From Bacillus sp. OK048 (GTDB lineage: Bacteria > Bacillota > Bacilli > Bacillales > Cytobacillaceae), in assembly GCF_900103525.1 (NCBI RefSeq), contig NZ_FNHN01000006.1, positions 1 to 64,000 on the forward strand: a DNA stretch of 64,000 bases. The letters are read 5' to 3'. A program made the position numbers and the translations under genes. How positions within the stretch are numbered: position 1 is the stretch's first letter; each line of letters opens with the position of its first letter. Positions 50,559 to 60,600 of this stretch are shown here, piece after piece. The notes below the pieces were generated by a model that saw only the letters and a program-made list of their open reading frames with translations, did not search any database and was not told the DNA's origin.

Positions 50559-52148
50559 ATGTCATATTCGGATCAAGATCTATTTGTCGCGTCGCAGCTT
50601 GCTTATTATGAAATTAGTGTTGAAGATCTTGCCTACTTGAAAAAGAAAGGAATCGAGCCTACCTTGGCCAACATCCTTGACTACAATACCAATGTGAAGG
50701 CAACTCTGGATAAAAACCTTGAAGATGCAAAGACCCCTCTTGCAGTAAGCAAAGCTGAAGCAGATTTGGATTTATATGAAGAGTTCATTTCGCCAGATTC
50801 TGAATACAGTTCGTGGAAGGTTGTTGATATAAAGGATGACAACCAACACTCTGGGTTTTATGGATTGTTGGTTGAAACGAACCCGAATAATGCCATTGTT
50901 GGATTTAGGGGCAGTGAAGCCCATGGCAATCAGTTTGAAAAAGACTGGGTTAATACCGATTTTAAAATGATCAATGAGGGTGTTGGTGTCGATCAGCAGA
51001 AGATTGCTACAGAATATATGGCATATATTAATTCACAGTATCCGTATGACGCTTATGCCACAGCAGGACACTCGCTCGGAGGGAACTTATCTTTCTATGC
51101 AGCGATTACTGCGCCGCCGGAAATGAGGGCGAAAATCATCCAGGCATTAAATGGCGACGGCCCGGGGTTCGCGGAGGAATTTCTAAATAATCCGCTTTAT
51201 GCAGACGGAATTCGGGATATGACGGGGAAGATGAACCATTATCAGTGGTCATTGGTAGGTGCGATATTGAATCCGGTTCCCGGCTCCAATTACATGTCGC
51301 TCCAAACAAAAGACAATGTTTATGGAGACTATGGGTTGGGCGCCTTAACAGCCAAACATAGTATGACCTTTGTTGACTTTGATGAACATGGACGTGTCAT
51401 CAAAGGGGAAATGGATCGTTTTGCCGAAAGCATAGGCAGATTCACACGGGAGATGGATGAACTGCCGGCTGGAGTAGGTAACGCACTGATTCATGCAGTG
51501 GAAGGCTTCATGTCCCTGCCTGATGGTCAAAAGAAATTATTGGCTGGTGCGTTAATAGCGAACATCGGATTGTTTCTTGCCACACACCCTATTGCACTCA
51601 TTGCGACAGTGCTTGTGGGGGTAACACTTGGTGTAATCGCTTGGATTAATCCGGAGTTTTTTGGCGAAGTGTTAATACCGTTCCTCCTTGATGCCCTTTC
51701 TTTTACCGCAGATATGGTGCAAAAGCTGATTGATGGCGTAACAGCTGTTATTGCTGCGGTGCTTGAGGCTGCCAATATGGCGAAAGAGTTCGTCAATAAA
51801 ATCATCGCTAACGTCGGGGATGTCATCACAGGATTCATATCATGGGCGAAAATGCAATTAAACCCTGGTTACAAATACGCTAGTGCCCACCCTTTGATAA
51901 AGGTAGATACGCAAAAACTTCGAAACTATGCTCAGCGCCTAAGCACAGTCAATAAAAGATTGAACAATCTTGATCGCAGTCTGGACTCCCTTTATTCCAA
52001 GGTTGAGCTTGTGGATTTATGGAGCCTACTGCAGGCTGATTTGATGACAGGGGAAAGCTGGAAAATCAAAAGACATATTTCCTATTTGGAAGAAACGGCG
52101 GAGGATTTTGAAGCAACGGAACGGAAAATTATGAATAATCTGGGGTAG
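50559..52148 (+). CDS. Lipase-domain T7SS toxin candidate (reverse domain order)
   Basis: 529 residues, no signal peptide. The N-terminal alpha/beta-hydrolase (DUF2974/Mbeg1-like, about 1-290) has the nucleophile elbow GHSLGG with Ser about 172, and FRGSE near 127. The LNGDGPGF segment and a late HSMTFVDFD could supply Asp and His. A hydrophobic region (about 325-425) follows, then a helical C-terminal domain (about 440-529) that looks like a WXG/LXG-type targeting module. The lipase-first order matches the secreted T7SS lipase TslA. It is flanked by a lipoprotein and small helical proteins. Probably attacks membrane lipids of competitors. Confidence 0.8.
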   Translation: MSYSDQDLFVASQLAYYEISVEDLAYLKKKGIEPTLANILDYNTNVKATLDKNLEDAKTPLAVSKAEADLDLYEEFISPDSEYSSWKVVDIKDDNQHSGFYGLLVETNPNNAIVGFRGSEAHGNQFEKDWVNTDFKMINEGVGVDQQKIATEYMAYINSQYPYDAYATAGHSLGGNLSFYAAITAPPEMRAKIIQALNGDGPGFAEEFLNNPLYADGIRDMTGKMNHYQWSLVGAILNPVPGSNYMSLQTKDNVYGDYGLGALTAKHSMTFVDFDEHGRVIKGEMDRFAESIGRFTREMDELPAGVGNALIHAVEGFMSLPDGQKKLLAGALIANIGLFLATHPIALIATVLVGVTLGVIAWINPEFFGEVLIPFLLDALSFTADMVQKLIDGVTAVIAAVLEAANMAKEFVNKIIANVGDVITGFISWAKMQLNPGYKYASAHPLIKVDTQKLRNYAQRLSTVNKRLNNLDRSLDSLYSKVELVDLWSLLQADLMTGESWKIKRHISYLEETAEDFEATERKIMNNLG

Positions 52149-52159
52149 GGGGATTGTCC

Positions 52160-52399
52160 ATGAGTGCCAACGCACAGCATGAGCTCTATTATATTAAACA
52201 AGAGCTTCAAAGCATCATAAACGAAATCGAAAGTATTGCAGCGGGAATCGATAGGGGCTTTGAAGGGATCGGTAATGAAAAGTGCGCCTCAAAGCTTTAT
52301 AAAATAGCGGATCACTATCGGGATGTTAAGCGAAAATTGAATAATATTGATACCTCCAAAGTGAAAGAGGAAAGTACGAATAGTACCAGTAGAGCCTAA
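52160..52399 (+). CDS. Small helical T7SS-associated protein
   Basis: 79 residues, all helical and charged, without a WXG turn. ATG 52160 follows GGGGGA by six bases. Size and position behind the toxin gene resemble the small adaptor partners (DUF3130/DUF5082-like) that bind LXG toxin targeting domains. It starts 12 bases after the lipase gene. No sequence motif fixes the family. Confidence 0.7.
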   Translation: MSANAQHELYYIKQELQSIINEIESIAAGIDRGFEGIGNEKCASKLYKIADHYRDVKRKLNNIDTSKVKEESTNSTSRA

Positions 52400-52447
52400 A
52401 TCTAGCGTGATAAGTTGCCTTCAATAATAGGGAAAGAAGGGATAACA

Positions 52448-52753
52448 ATGGCTGATCTAATAAAAGTAGATACCGGGCGTGTGGCAGCGGCTGCGAAAAA
52501 TATTGCTAACTATAATAATAGAATCAAGGATGATTTTTCATCTGTGGAGTCTGCAATAAGAGCTTTAAATAGTGTCTGGGATGGTACTGCTGCTGAGCAT
52601 GCGATGGATTCCTTCTATAAAATAAAGAGTACGTTTCATGAACCAAGATATACAGTGGTTGATAATTATGTAAAATTTCTGCAACAACAGGTTGATCCCG
52701 GCTATACTCAGGCTGAAAAAGCGAACACAACTTTGGCAGATTTGTTTAAGTAA
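52448..52753 (+). CDS. WXG100 protein 3 (WDG)
   Basis: 101 residues with a WDG turn near 43, YTQAE (a YxxxD/E signal) and the tail NTTLADLFK. Paralogue of WXG100 protein 2, showing a duplication within the locus. ATG 52448 follows AAGGGATAA. The duplicate lies beside the toxin cassette, so it may be dedicated to toxin export. Confidence 0.87.
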   Translation: MADLIKVDTGRVAAAAKNIANYNNRIKDDFSSVESAIRALNSVWDGTAAEHAMDSFYKIKSTFHEPRYTVVDNYVKFLQQQVDPGYTQAEKANTTLADLFK

Positions 52754-52813
52754 GGCTGTGTTTGCAACCATTGTTGTTAAAATCTTAAAGCCGTTTTTAA
52801 AGGGGGAGATTTT

Positions 52814-53119
52814 TTGAGTCATTTTATAAAGGTAAACCACAGTAAGTTTGAAACGGCTGCAGACGCCATTGATACATACATATCAAGACATAAAAAAAAT
52901 ATGACTGCAGCCGATAGGGACGTGCAGACACTTAGTGCAACTTGGCAGGGTAAGGATTCCAAACAGTTCCAGCAGCAGTGGAATCGGGTGGATGGCAATG
53001 ATTCCACTTCAAAAAATATGACGAAGGCGTTAGAAAACTATGGGAAGTTTTTAAGATATGCAGCAAGCCAATATAAGGATGCGCAATCAAAAGCAGTAAA
53101 TAGAGCAAATTGGTTATAA
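52814..53119 (+). CDS. WXG100 protein 4 (WQG)
   Basis: 101 residues with the turn motif WQG near 44 and two amphipathic helices (RHKKNMTAADRDVQTLSA before, NMTKALENYGKFLRYAAS after). The start is TTG 52814, five bases after GGGGGAG. No YxxxD/E motif is visible, so by analogy it could be the partner of WXG100 protein 3 or bind the toxin targeting domain. Confidence 0.85.
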   Translation: MSHFIKVNHSKFETAADAIDTYISRHKKNMTAADRDVQTLSATWQGKDSKQFQQQWNRVDGNDSTSKNMTKALENYGKFLRYAASQYKDAQSKAVNRANWL

Positions 53120-53148
53120 GAGTAGAATTTTGATAGCAGGAGACATTT

Positions 53149-54384
53149 ATGGGTAAAACAACAGTTGAACAGAGTAAGAATAAATATAATGTTGTGAACA
53201 AGTTACTACATCCCGAAGCCATCAATGAACGTGAATTAAACGCAATTGCTGGGGGATTATTTGAGAATCTTATTCCTGTTCATGCAGTATTGAACAAAAA
53301 GGGTGTAGCGTTAACTAGTTCAATCGTTGATATGACGACGCTACAATCCTATTTTAGTGGTGTTGTAAGCAAGAAAATGTTTTTGGATGTAATCGCACAA
53401 CTTGTAGCTGTTGTGAAGGAATGTGAAAAGAATTTGATGAATGTAAACAATCTCATGTTAGATTGTCAATCGATATTTCTTGATCCTAGAACAAAAAAGA
53501 TTAAATGTATTTTCTGGCCCATTGTGAATAACCAAAATCCATATGGTTTGGCAGATTTTTTTTCTGATTTGCCATTTCGTGTTGTTTTTACAAAACACGA
53601 AGATCATGGGTATATTAGTACGTATTTGCACTATTTTAAGAGTAACGCTATTTTTTCGATTAACGGCTTTGAAAAAACCGTCTTTGAAATCATAGGAAAA
53701 CCTATTGAAAACAAGTCTTATCTTCCATCTGATTCGAGAAAAATTGGAGATCGTAATCGTTCTTTTGCTAAGCCGGAGGATGGAAAGTCGATCGATGCCC
53801 TGGTTGCCTACGATCCATTTAGCGCTCCTGAGGTAAAAGAAGTAGTTTCAAAATTTTGTAGCCATTGTGGCAAACAATATATGGAAAGTTCAACGTTTTG
53901 TGTTTACTGTGGCAGACCTGTTAATAAGGTTGAATCGCCTCTAACTCCTACTCCGGCTCCAGAACCAGTAGCAGATGAGCCTGAAACTAGAAAAGCTGAT
54001 ACACAAAGTTTTAGTGAAACTACCGTACTTGGAGCAGAACCTTATGATGGTGGTACAACGGTGCTTGGCGCAGATAGTGGAGAAGAACCGATTTTCCCGT
54101 ATTTAATCAGAGAAAAAACAGAGGAAAAAGTCAGTGTTGACAAGCCATCCTTCCGTATTGGAAAGGAAAGTCAATATTGTGATTATTTTATATCCAATAA
54201 TAATGCCATTAGCCGAAGTCATGCAGATATTATTACAAAGGATAGTCGTTATTATATTATCGATCATAACTCGACAAATAAAACGTATGTAGAAGGACGA
54301 GCGATTCCGGTAGAAAAAGAGGTTGAGATTTTCTCAGGAACGAAACTAAGACTAGCAAACGAAGACTTCGTTTTTTACATATAA
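53149..54384 (+). CDS. FHA-domain protein with zinc ribbon and TTVL motifs
   Basis: 411 residues. The N-terminal domain (about 1-185) resembles DUF6382, which often accompanies FHA domains. A four-Cys zinc ribbon FCSHCGKQYMESSTFCVYCG (about 242-261) follows. The linker has two TTVLGA motifs (about 295 and 305). The C-terminal FHA domain (about 325-411) has RIGKE, SRSHAD and NSTNKT. No TM. FHA domains bind phosphothreonine, and TTVLG segments look like the targets. It is probably a cytoplasmic adaptor between the secretion motor and the kinase/phosphatase pair encoded next. Confidence 0.85.
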   Translation: MGKTTVEQSKNKYNVVNKLLHPEAINERELNAIAGGLFENLIPVHAVLNKKGVALTSSIVDMTTLQSYFSGVVSKKMFLDVIAQLVAVVKECEKNLMNVNNLMLDCQSIFLDPRTKKIKCIFWPIVNNQNPYGLADFFSDLPFRVVFTKHEDHGYISTYLHYFKSNAIFSINGFEKTVFEIIGKPIENKSYLPSDSRKIGDRNRSFAKPEDGKSIDALVAYDPFSAPEVKEVVSKFCSHCGKQYMESSTFCVYCGRPVNKVESPLTPTPAPEPVADEPETRKADTQSFSETTVLGAEPYDGGTTVLGADSGEEPIFPYLIREKTEEKVSVDKPSFRIGKESQYCDYFISNNNAISRSHADIITKDSRYYIIDHNSTNKTYVEGRAIPVEKEVEIFSGTKLRLANEDFVFYI

Positions 54385-54402
54385 GCAAGGAAGGTTCGCA
54401 AA

Positions 54403-55170
54403 ATGGAAGTATTAACAGCGGCATACAGCGATATCGGGATAAAAAAAGCAACCAATCAAGACAGTTTATGTGTAAAGATTGCTGATACATCGGTTGGAAA
54501 GGTTGTTCTAGCCGTCATTTGTGACGGAATGGGAGGACTGTCCAAAGGTGAAGTTGCCAGTGCAAGTGTCATCAATGCCTTTTCAGAATGGTTCGAACAG
54601 GAACTTCCCATACAACTTGCGGATGGTAATATGGATGAAATCAGATATCGCTGGGAGCGAATCATTAAAGAGCAAAATCAGAGAATCGCAGAGTATGGAA
54701 GACGAATGAGAATTCAGCTAGGAACCACATTGACAGCTTTGCTCTTACTAGATTCCCAGTTTATGTTGATTGGCCATGTCGGAGATTCGAGAGTGTATCG
54801 GTTGGACCAAAAGCTTGAAGTATTGACCGAAGATCAAACGGTTGTCGGTAGAGAGATTAAACGAGGAACACTAACGCCTGAGCAAGCCGAGTTAGATCCA
54901 CGACGAAATGTTCTTTTGCAATGTATCGGAGCTTCTAAACTCGTAGAGCCGCAGTTTATGGCTGGAACATCTAAACGGGGAGAGGTTTATTTGCTCTGTT
55001 CAGATGGGTTCCGTCATATGATTTCGGAGGCTGAAATTTATCATGCCTTCTCACCAGTGTCACTAAGGGATGAAGCCATAATGGAACAAAAAGCAAAAGA
55101 GTTGGTTGAACTTAATAAGCAACGACAAGAAACCGATAATATCACCGTCGTGCTTGTTAAAATTCTGTAA
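54403..55170 (+). CDS. PP2C-family serine/threonine phosphatase
   Basis: 255 residues. The metal-binding motifs of PP2C/PrpC are present in order: AYSDIGIKKATNQDS (about 7-21), VICDGMGGLSKGE (about 43-55), LIGHVGDSRVYRL (about 122-134), LLCSDGFRHM (about 195-204) and a late DNITVVLV. Cytoplasmic. AGGAAGG precedes the ATG. It lies 15 bases before the kinase gene, the usual prpC-prkC order, and would reverse its phosphorylations. Confidence 0.94.
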   Translation: MEVLTAAYSDIGIKKATNQDSLCVKIADTSVGKVVLAVICDGMGGLSKGEVASASVINAFSEWFEQELPIQLADGNMDEIRYRWERIIKEQNQRIAEYGRRMRIQLGTTLTALLLLDSQFMLIGHVGDSRVYRLDQKLEVLTEDQTVVGREIKRGTLTPEQAELDPRRNVLLQCIGASKLVEPQFMAGTSKRGEVYLLCSDGFRHMISEAEIYHAFSPVSLRDEAIMEQKAKELVELNKQRQETDNITVVLVKIL

Positions 55171-55185
55171 GGATGGGGAATTCGT

Positions 55186-56862
55186 TTGGCAGCAATTGGG
55201 TCAGTTGTAGAAGGTAAATATGAAATACTGAAGCTGATTGGACAAGGCGGTATGTCAAAGGTATACCTGGCAATGGACAAGCGTCTCAACAAACAGTGGG
55301 CAGTAAAAGAAATTGTGAAAAACGGAAGAGATAAGAATAACCAAATTTTCATTCAAAGTGCCATTGACGAAGCTAACATGATTAAGAAGCTAGACCATCC
55401 TTCGTTACCTCGTATTGTAGACATTATTGAACATGAAAATGTGATTTATGTCATTATGGACTACATTGAAGGTGAACCGTTGAATAAAATTTTGGATGAG
55501 TATGGAGCTCAGCCGCAGGATTTAGTCATTGAATGGTCCAAGCAGCTTTGTGAGGTCCTGGATTACCTGCATACATATGATCCTCCCATCATTTATCGTG
55601 ATATGAAGCCTGGAAACGTGATGTTAAAACCGGATAGCAACATTAAACTAATCGACTTTGGTATCGCCAGGGAATACAAGGAGCAAAATTTGGCAGATAC
55701 GGTAAGCTTGGGAACAAAAGGATATGCGGCACCTGAACAGTTCGGCGGTAAAGGTCAAACGGATGCGAGAACGGATGTCTATTGTCTTGGTGTCACGCTC
55801 TATCATTTGGTAACAGGGCAGAACCCTACTGAACCTCCTTACGAGTTATATCCCATTCGTCATTGGAATCCACAATTATCCGGCGGTTTGGAAAGAATCA
55901 TTCAAAAATGTACGCAGCTTAATCCTGCTGACCGCTATCAATCTTGTGCCGAGTTGTTATATGCACTGAATCATTACGAAGAAGTGGATGATCTTTATCG
56001 CGCAAAACAAAAAGCAAGGCTACGCAACTTTAGTCTTGTAAGCGGGGCAGCGGTTCTTTTCTTGTTGGTAGGCATTCTGGGTCAAGTAATGAACATTTCA
56101 ACAACAAATGATGATTACAATACCAATATCGAAAATGCCTCGGCTGCAACTGCGGATAGTAATAAAATTGACTATTATTTGAAGGCCATTGATATTAAGC
56201 CAACAGAGACAAAGGCTTATGAGGAATTAGTGAATACCTTTAAAAATAATGCTTCCTTTTCAGTTGAAGAAGAAGAAGCTCTTACAAAGAAAATCGGTCC
56301 CCATTTAATGGACTTGTACGAAAATCCTACGTATGCCAATCTTGCATTTGAAATCGGTAAAGCTTATTGGTATTACTACGACTATGGAAAAAATGAGAAC
56401 AGTGATAATCAGACTACTAGAATGATCAGCTCGGTTAAGTGGTTTGATGATGCGGTCCGTTATGGTTCACAGGATAGTGATTTTTATAAAATGGCTGTTA
56501 TCTACCGGGATATTGGCCGATTTAATCAGGATATTACTATTTTGGTTGAAGAGGCTTCTGATAAAGGAAAATATCTGCCTTATTGGGAAAATATCAAAGA
56601 GTTGATTGAACTGATTGATGATGAAAGTGAAATTGTCAAACTGGAACTTTACCGATTGACGATCTATTCTGTCGAACAGCATGCAAGGAAGTTTAAAGCG
56701 GATGGTGTAACAGAAAGTGATATTCGTTCTGTTGTTGAATCTGTGAAGAAAAGCACAAATAATGTAGACGTATCAACAGACAAAACGATAGCTATAAAAA
56801 ATGATGTAGTGGATCGTTTTGATTTAATCGCTCAAGAAATTGATAAAGCATATCGGAATTGA
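55186..56862 (+). CDS. Membrane Ser/Thr protein kinase of the T7SS locus
   Basis: 558 residues. The kinase domain (about 8-265) has an intact Gly loop IGQGGMSKVY, Lys in WAVKEI, catalytic loop YRDMKPGN (Tyr in place of the His of HRD), DFG and APEQF. TM helix about 283-303. The outer domain (about 310-558) is helical and TPR-like, with no PASTA repeats. The topology (kinase fold, one TM, helical exterior) mirrors the T7SSb pseudokinase EssB, but here the catalytic residues are present. TTG start after GGATGGGG. It probably phosphorylates the TTVL-containing neighbours. Confidence 0.9.
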   Translation: MAAIGSVVEGKYEILKLIGQGGMSKVYLAMDKRLNKQWAVKEIVKNGRDKNNQIFIQSAIDEANMIKKLDHPSLPRIVDIIEHENVIYVIMDYIEGEPLNKILDEYGAQPQDLVIEWSKQLCEVLDYLHTYDPPIIYRDMKPGNVMLKPDSNIKLIDFGIAREYKEQNLADTVSLGTKGYAAPEQFGGKGQTDARTDVYCLGVTLYHLVTGQNPTEPPYELYPIRHWNPQLSGGLERIIQKCTQLNPADRYQSCAELLYALNHYEEVDDLYRAKQKARLRNFSLVSGAAVLFLLVGILGQVMNISTTNDDYNTNIENASAATADSNKIDYYLKAIDIKPTETKAYEELVNTFKNNASFSVEEEEALTKKIGPHLMDLYENPTYANLAFEIGKAYWYYYDYGKNENSDNQTTRMISSVKWFDDAVRYGSQDSDFYKMAVIYRDIGRFNQDITILVEEASDKGKYLPYWENIKELIELIDDESEIVKLELYRLTIYSVEQHARKFKADGVTESDIRSVVESVKKSTNNVDVSTDKTIAIKNDVVDRFDLIAQEIDKAYRN

Positions 56863-56876
56863 CAGGGGGAATTCGA

Positions 56877-57590
56877 ATGAGTGCAACAACTTGGTTAATG
56901 ATTTCTATTGTCGGATATTCCCTTGCAGCCGTTCTGTTGATAGTGGTGATATTTATGTTTTTCAAGATGAACATTCCCGCTATTATTGGCGATTTGAATG
57001 GTAAAACGGCTGCAAGACAGATACAAAAAATCCGGGAACAAAACCAACTTACGGGCAATAAGCATCATCGACCTAGTGCATTTAATGTAGAAAGAGGAAC
57101 GTTGACTGCTCCAGTAAGTTCACGATTTGGCAGAACAGGAAAGACAGGAAAGACAGCAAAGACCAAGCCTTCAATGTCTGAGGAGTCTAAGCGCTTGGAG
57201 AGAAAAGGAATTACGGAACAAACTTCTCATCCGATAGTGGTGAAAAGTCTGCCGACAGAGGTTATTAATGAGCAGGCGAACTTTTCTATTACAAATGAGG
57301 CTACAACTGTCCTGGCTGAAGACACTCAAGTGTTAATGGTTGAAGAGATTTATTCTGATTCGACAGAAGTTCTGATGAATGAAACGGAGGTACTCGAAAA
57401 CGGTACTGAAGTTCTGATGAATGAAACGGAAGTACTTGATAACGGTACCGTAGTCCTGGCACAGGATTTTGGGACAACCGTGTTAAATCCAACTGCGGAA
57501 TTAGAAAGAGAGAATGTTACAAAGCCGCTAGCGATTGAATTTAAGATCGTGAAGGATATTAAAATCACCCATACAAATGAAGTGATTTAA
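56877..57590 (+). CDS. Membrane-anchored protein with TEVL-type repeats
   Basis: 237 residues. One N-terminal TM (about 4-27), a basic segment (GRTGKTGKTAKTKPS, about 86-100), then an acidic C-terminal half. The acidic half has repeated T-x-V-L units: ATTVLAED, STEVLMNETEVLENGTEVL and GTTVLNP (about 140-215). ATG 56877 follows GGGGGAA. No catalytic domain. The repeats match the TTVLG motifs of the FHA protein and look like a multisite phosphothreonine scaffold facing the cytoplasm. Seen: repeats and topology. Inferred: phosphorylation. Confidence 0.75.
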   Translation: MSATTWLMISIVGYSLAAVLLIVVIFMFFKMNIPAIIGDLNGKTAARQIQKIREQNQLTGNKHHRPSAFNVERGTLTAPVSSRFGRTGKTGKTAKTKPSMSEESKRLERKGITEQTSHPIVVKSLPTEVINEQANFSITNEATTVLAEDTQVLMVEEIYSDSTEVLMNETEVLENGTEVLMNETEVLDNGTVVLAQDFGTTVLNPTAELERENVTKPLAIEFKIVKDIKITHTNEVI

Positions 57591-57639
57591 GATTTATAAC
57601 CAACTACATGATTTTCATTCATTAAGGAGAGAGAAACAA

Positions 57640-60600
57640 ATGCATACAAGGAAGAAATCAAAGGGCAGCCGCATTTTGGCGATGGTACTTGCCATCTTGC
57701 TCGTAACCTATAATATACCAGTGGGAACAAACCTACCGGTATATGCAGAAAATGGGGAAGATACGCTTGAGATCACAGAAGGAGTGCCCCCCATTACGGA
57801 TGACTTGACTGCTGATGATCCAGAACTTGAGCCAACCCCAGAACCTGAACCGGTTAACTATAATGTAACAGTTGAATCTACAGGCACCGGAACTGGTAAA
57901 GTTGAAGTCGACGGTACAGAATATACTTCAAGTCCTGTTCCTGTTTTAGAAGGTACAGAAGTTGAAGTAATCATCACTCCAGACACGAATTCTGAAATTA
58001 AGTCTGTAAAGATTGGTGATAAGGATCTAGTAGAGGTTTCAAATGAAGAAAAGCATGGTTATACGACAAAGATACCAGCAATTTCAGGAGATACAACCAT
58101 TGCAGTTGAATTTGTAACCAAATCCTATTTTATTACGTTTACGACTAATGAGTTTGGAACAGTTGATACTTATACTTCAAATGGTGGAGAAGTAAAAGTA
58201 ACGCATGGTGACAAGGCTAAGTTTACAGCTATTCCAGAAGCTGATTATCATGTTGATAGTATTAAAATTAAAAACGCAAAAGAAGAAGAGTATGTAGAAG
58301 TAGACATTCCAGAAGATGTGAAGGAAAGCACACAAAACTTTTCCTATACTATTGAAAAGGTTAAGAAAAATATGGAGGTTACAGTAACATTTGCGATCAA
58401 TACGCATGAAGTGACTACCTCTGTAATTAGTGAAATAGATGAAAATGGTGAATATGTTGAATATGGTACGATTACATCCGTAGATTCTGAAATTGACCAT
58501 GGCAGTCAAGCTGCTATAACAATAACACCTGATGAATCTTATCGAGTAAAAGAGATATTTGTGAATCATATAAGTAAAGATCTTGAATCCGTAAACTTTA
58601 TTGACAATGATGATGGGACGTATACTTACACCTTAAAAGACATTAAGGATGATACACCCGTTGAAGTTTCATTTGAACCGATCCCAATCTCCGATGAACC
58701 ATGGGGAAATTATATGGAGATTATACCAACGACTGGATCATTAATTGAAAAAGTAGCTACGGATGGAAATGAAATAAAAAATTTGTATATTTTTTCAAAA
58801 GATGCAAAATTTGATTTAAAACCAGTGAAGCCATTTGACCGGTTGAAATTTGACAAAGGATGGGCATCCGAGTATTTAAACATTAATGATTCTATTATGA
58901 TGAAAAGTCTTAGTGTTAAAATAAAGAAACCCCTCTATTCAAAAAATGAACAATCGATTAAATTACCTGGAAATTTATATCTTGTATTTGATAAACAAAA
59001 GCCTGAAGTAGAGGAGTCAATCCTACTAACAGGTAATGATAAAGTAAAAGTTGGAGATTCGCTTTGGTTTAGTGGGGCTGTTACTGTCTCTGGTAGTATC
59101 AATAATGTGGAAGAGAAAATTGGCAAAAATGGTGTACGCTATTCCACTCCGATTGATAAGGTCTACTATAGTGAAGGTGAATACTCTCTAGAAAATCGCA
59201 AAGAAGCAACATTTGACTCTGACACCAATCAATTTACATTCCAAACTGAGGATAAAAGTTATCAAGGCATTTACAGTATTTGGAGTGTGGATAAAGCCGG
59301 TAATGAATCGAATGTAAAGAAAGTAAACATTAATATCGATAAAGTTGCTCCTGAACTTGATGGTGGAAAAACAGCAGTTACGTTAGCTCCAAAAAATAAT
59401 GGGTTCCTTGCGAGTGTCATAAACTTCCTTTCTTTTGGGACTTTCTTTAATAAGGAAGTTGAAGTGACCGTTATGGGTAAAGACGATGCTTCAGGAGTTA
59501 AAGGGATTACATTAAAGTCTACGGATGAAAAAAATGTCCCTGAAAGAGTAGAGGGCAGCTTTGAAAAAGGAAAGTTGACTGCCAAAGAAAAATTCACTCT
59601 TAAAGATGGCCATATTGGAACACTAACTGTAGTAGTGACAGATTATGTTAACAATGAAAATCAAGTGAAAATCACAAATGAATATTCAAATATGGTTGCA
59701 GAAAATGGAAAAATCATGATTGAGAGTATTAATCCTGATACATCCCTACGCGTGAAATATGATAAAGAAACGGTAACACACTATGTCGATGACTCTGGAA
59801 ATGATATTTATAGTGATGATGTAACGTTTGATTTATTAGCGGGCGATCTACAATCAGGTGTAAATTCTGTTACCATTAAATCGAACGATGATAAGATCTA
59901 CAAAAATGATCTATATTCTGATAAGGAAACTCCTGAGGTTGCTTATACTTTGACAACAGTTGATTTAAACAACGCTGGAATAAGTATTGAAGAAGATGGT
60001 TCTTACAAGGTTTCTGCTGATGTTAAGGATAATGCAGGTAATCGTACTGTAGCAGAAAAAACGATTTATATCGATACGAAAAAGCCAGAACTAATTCCTG
60101 GCAAAGAAGCGGTAACCTTTGAGCCTAGGTATGATAGTGGAATTGCAAAAGCGATCAATTTCCTTAGCTTTGGTACATTCTTTAATGAAAAAATTGAAAT
60201 CACCGTAAATGTTCAGGATGACATTGCTGGAATTAAAGATCTATATATTAATGCGAAACCATCCAATGGACAGGAAGTTAAAAAGTTAGAAGCAGACATT
60301 ACAAGAAATGGCTTGAATGCCAATGCAACATTTACTCTTGACGTTGAAAGTTTTAAAGGCACTTTTGATGTAGTCGTGACAGACAATGTGAACAATCATG
60401 ACACCTACCCGGTAAATGAAGGCAATTCAAATATCAAAGCAGAGGGCAATGACGAATTAATGATTGAGAAAACAGCTCCTACTGCAGATATTCAGATTGC
60501 ACACGGTGAAGATGTAAGATCATATGTGGACAAACAAACGGGTAACGCTTTTTACAGCAATGATGTAACTTTTAAAGTGAATGTTCAAGATACAGAATCT

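Noticed and set aside
55186-56862. Kinase as the canonical EssB pseudokinase
   Set aside because: Gly loop, Lys, RDxKxxN and DFG are all intact, and the TPR-like exterior differs; only the topology is EssB-like.
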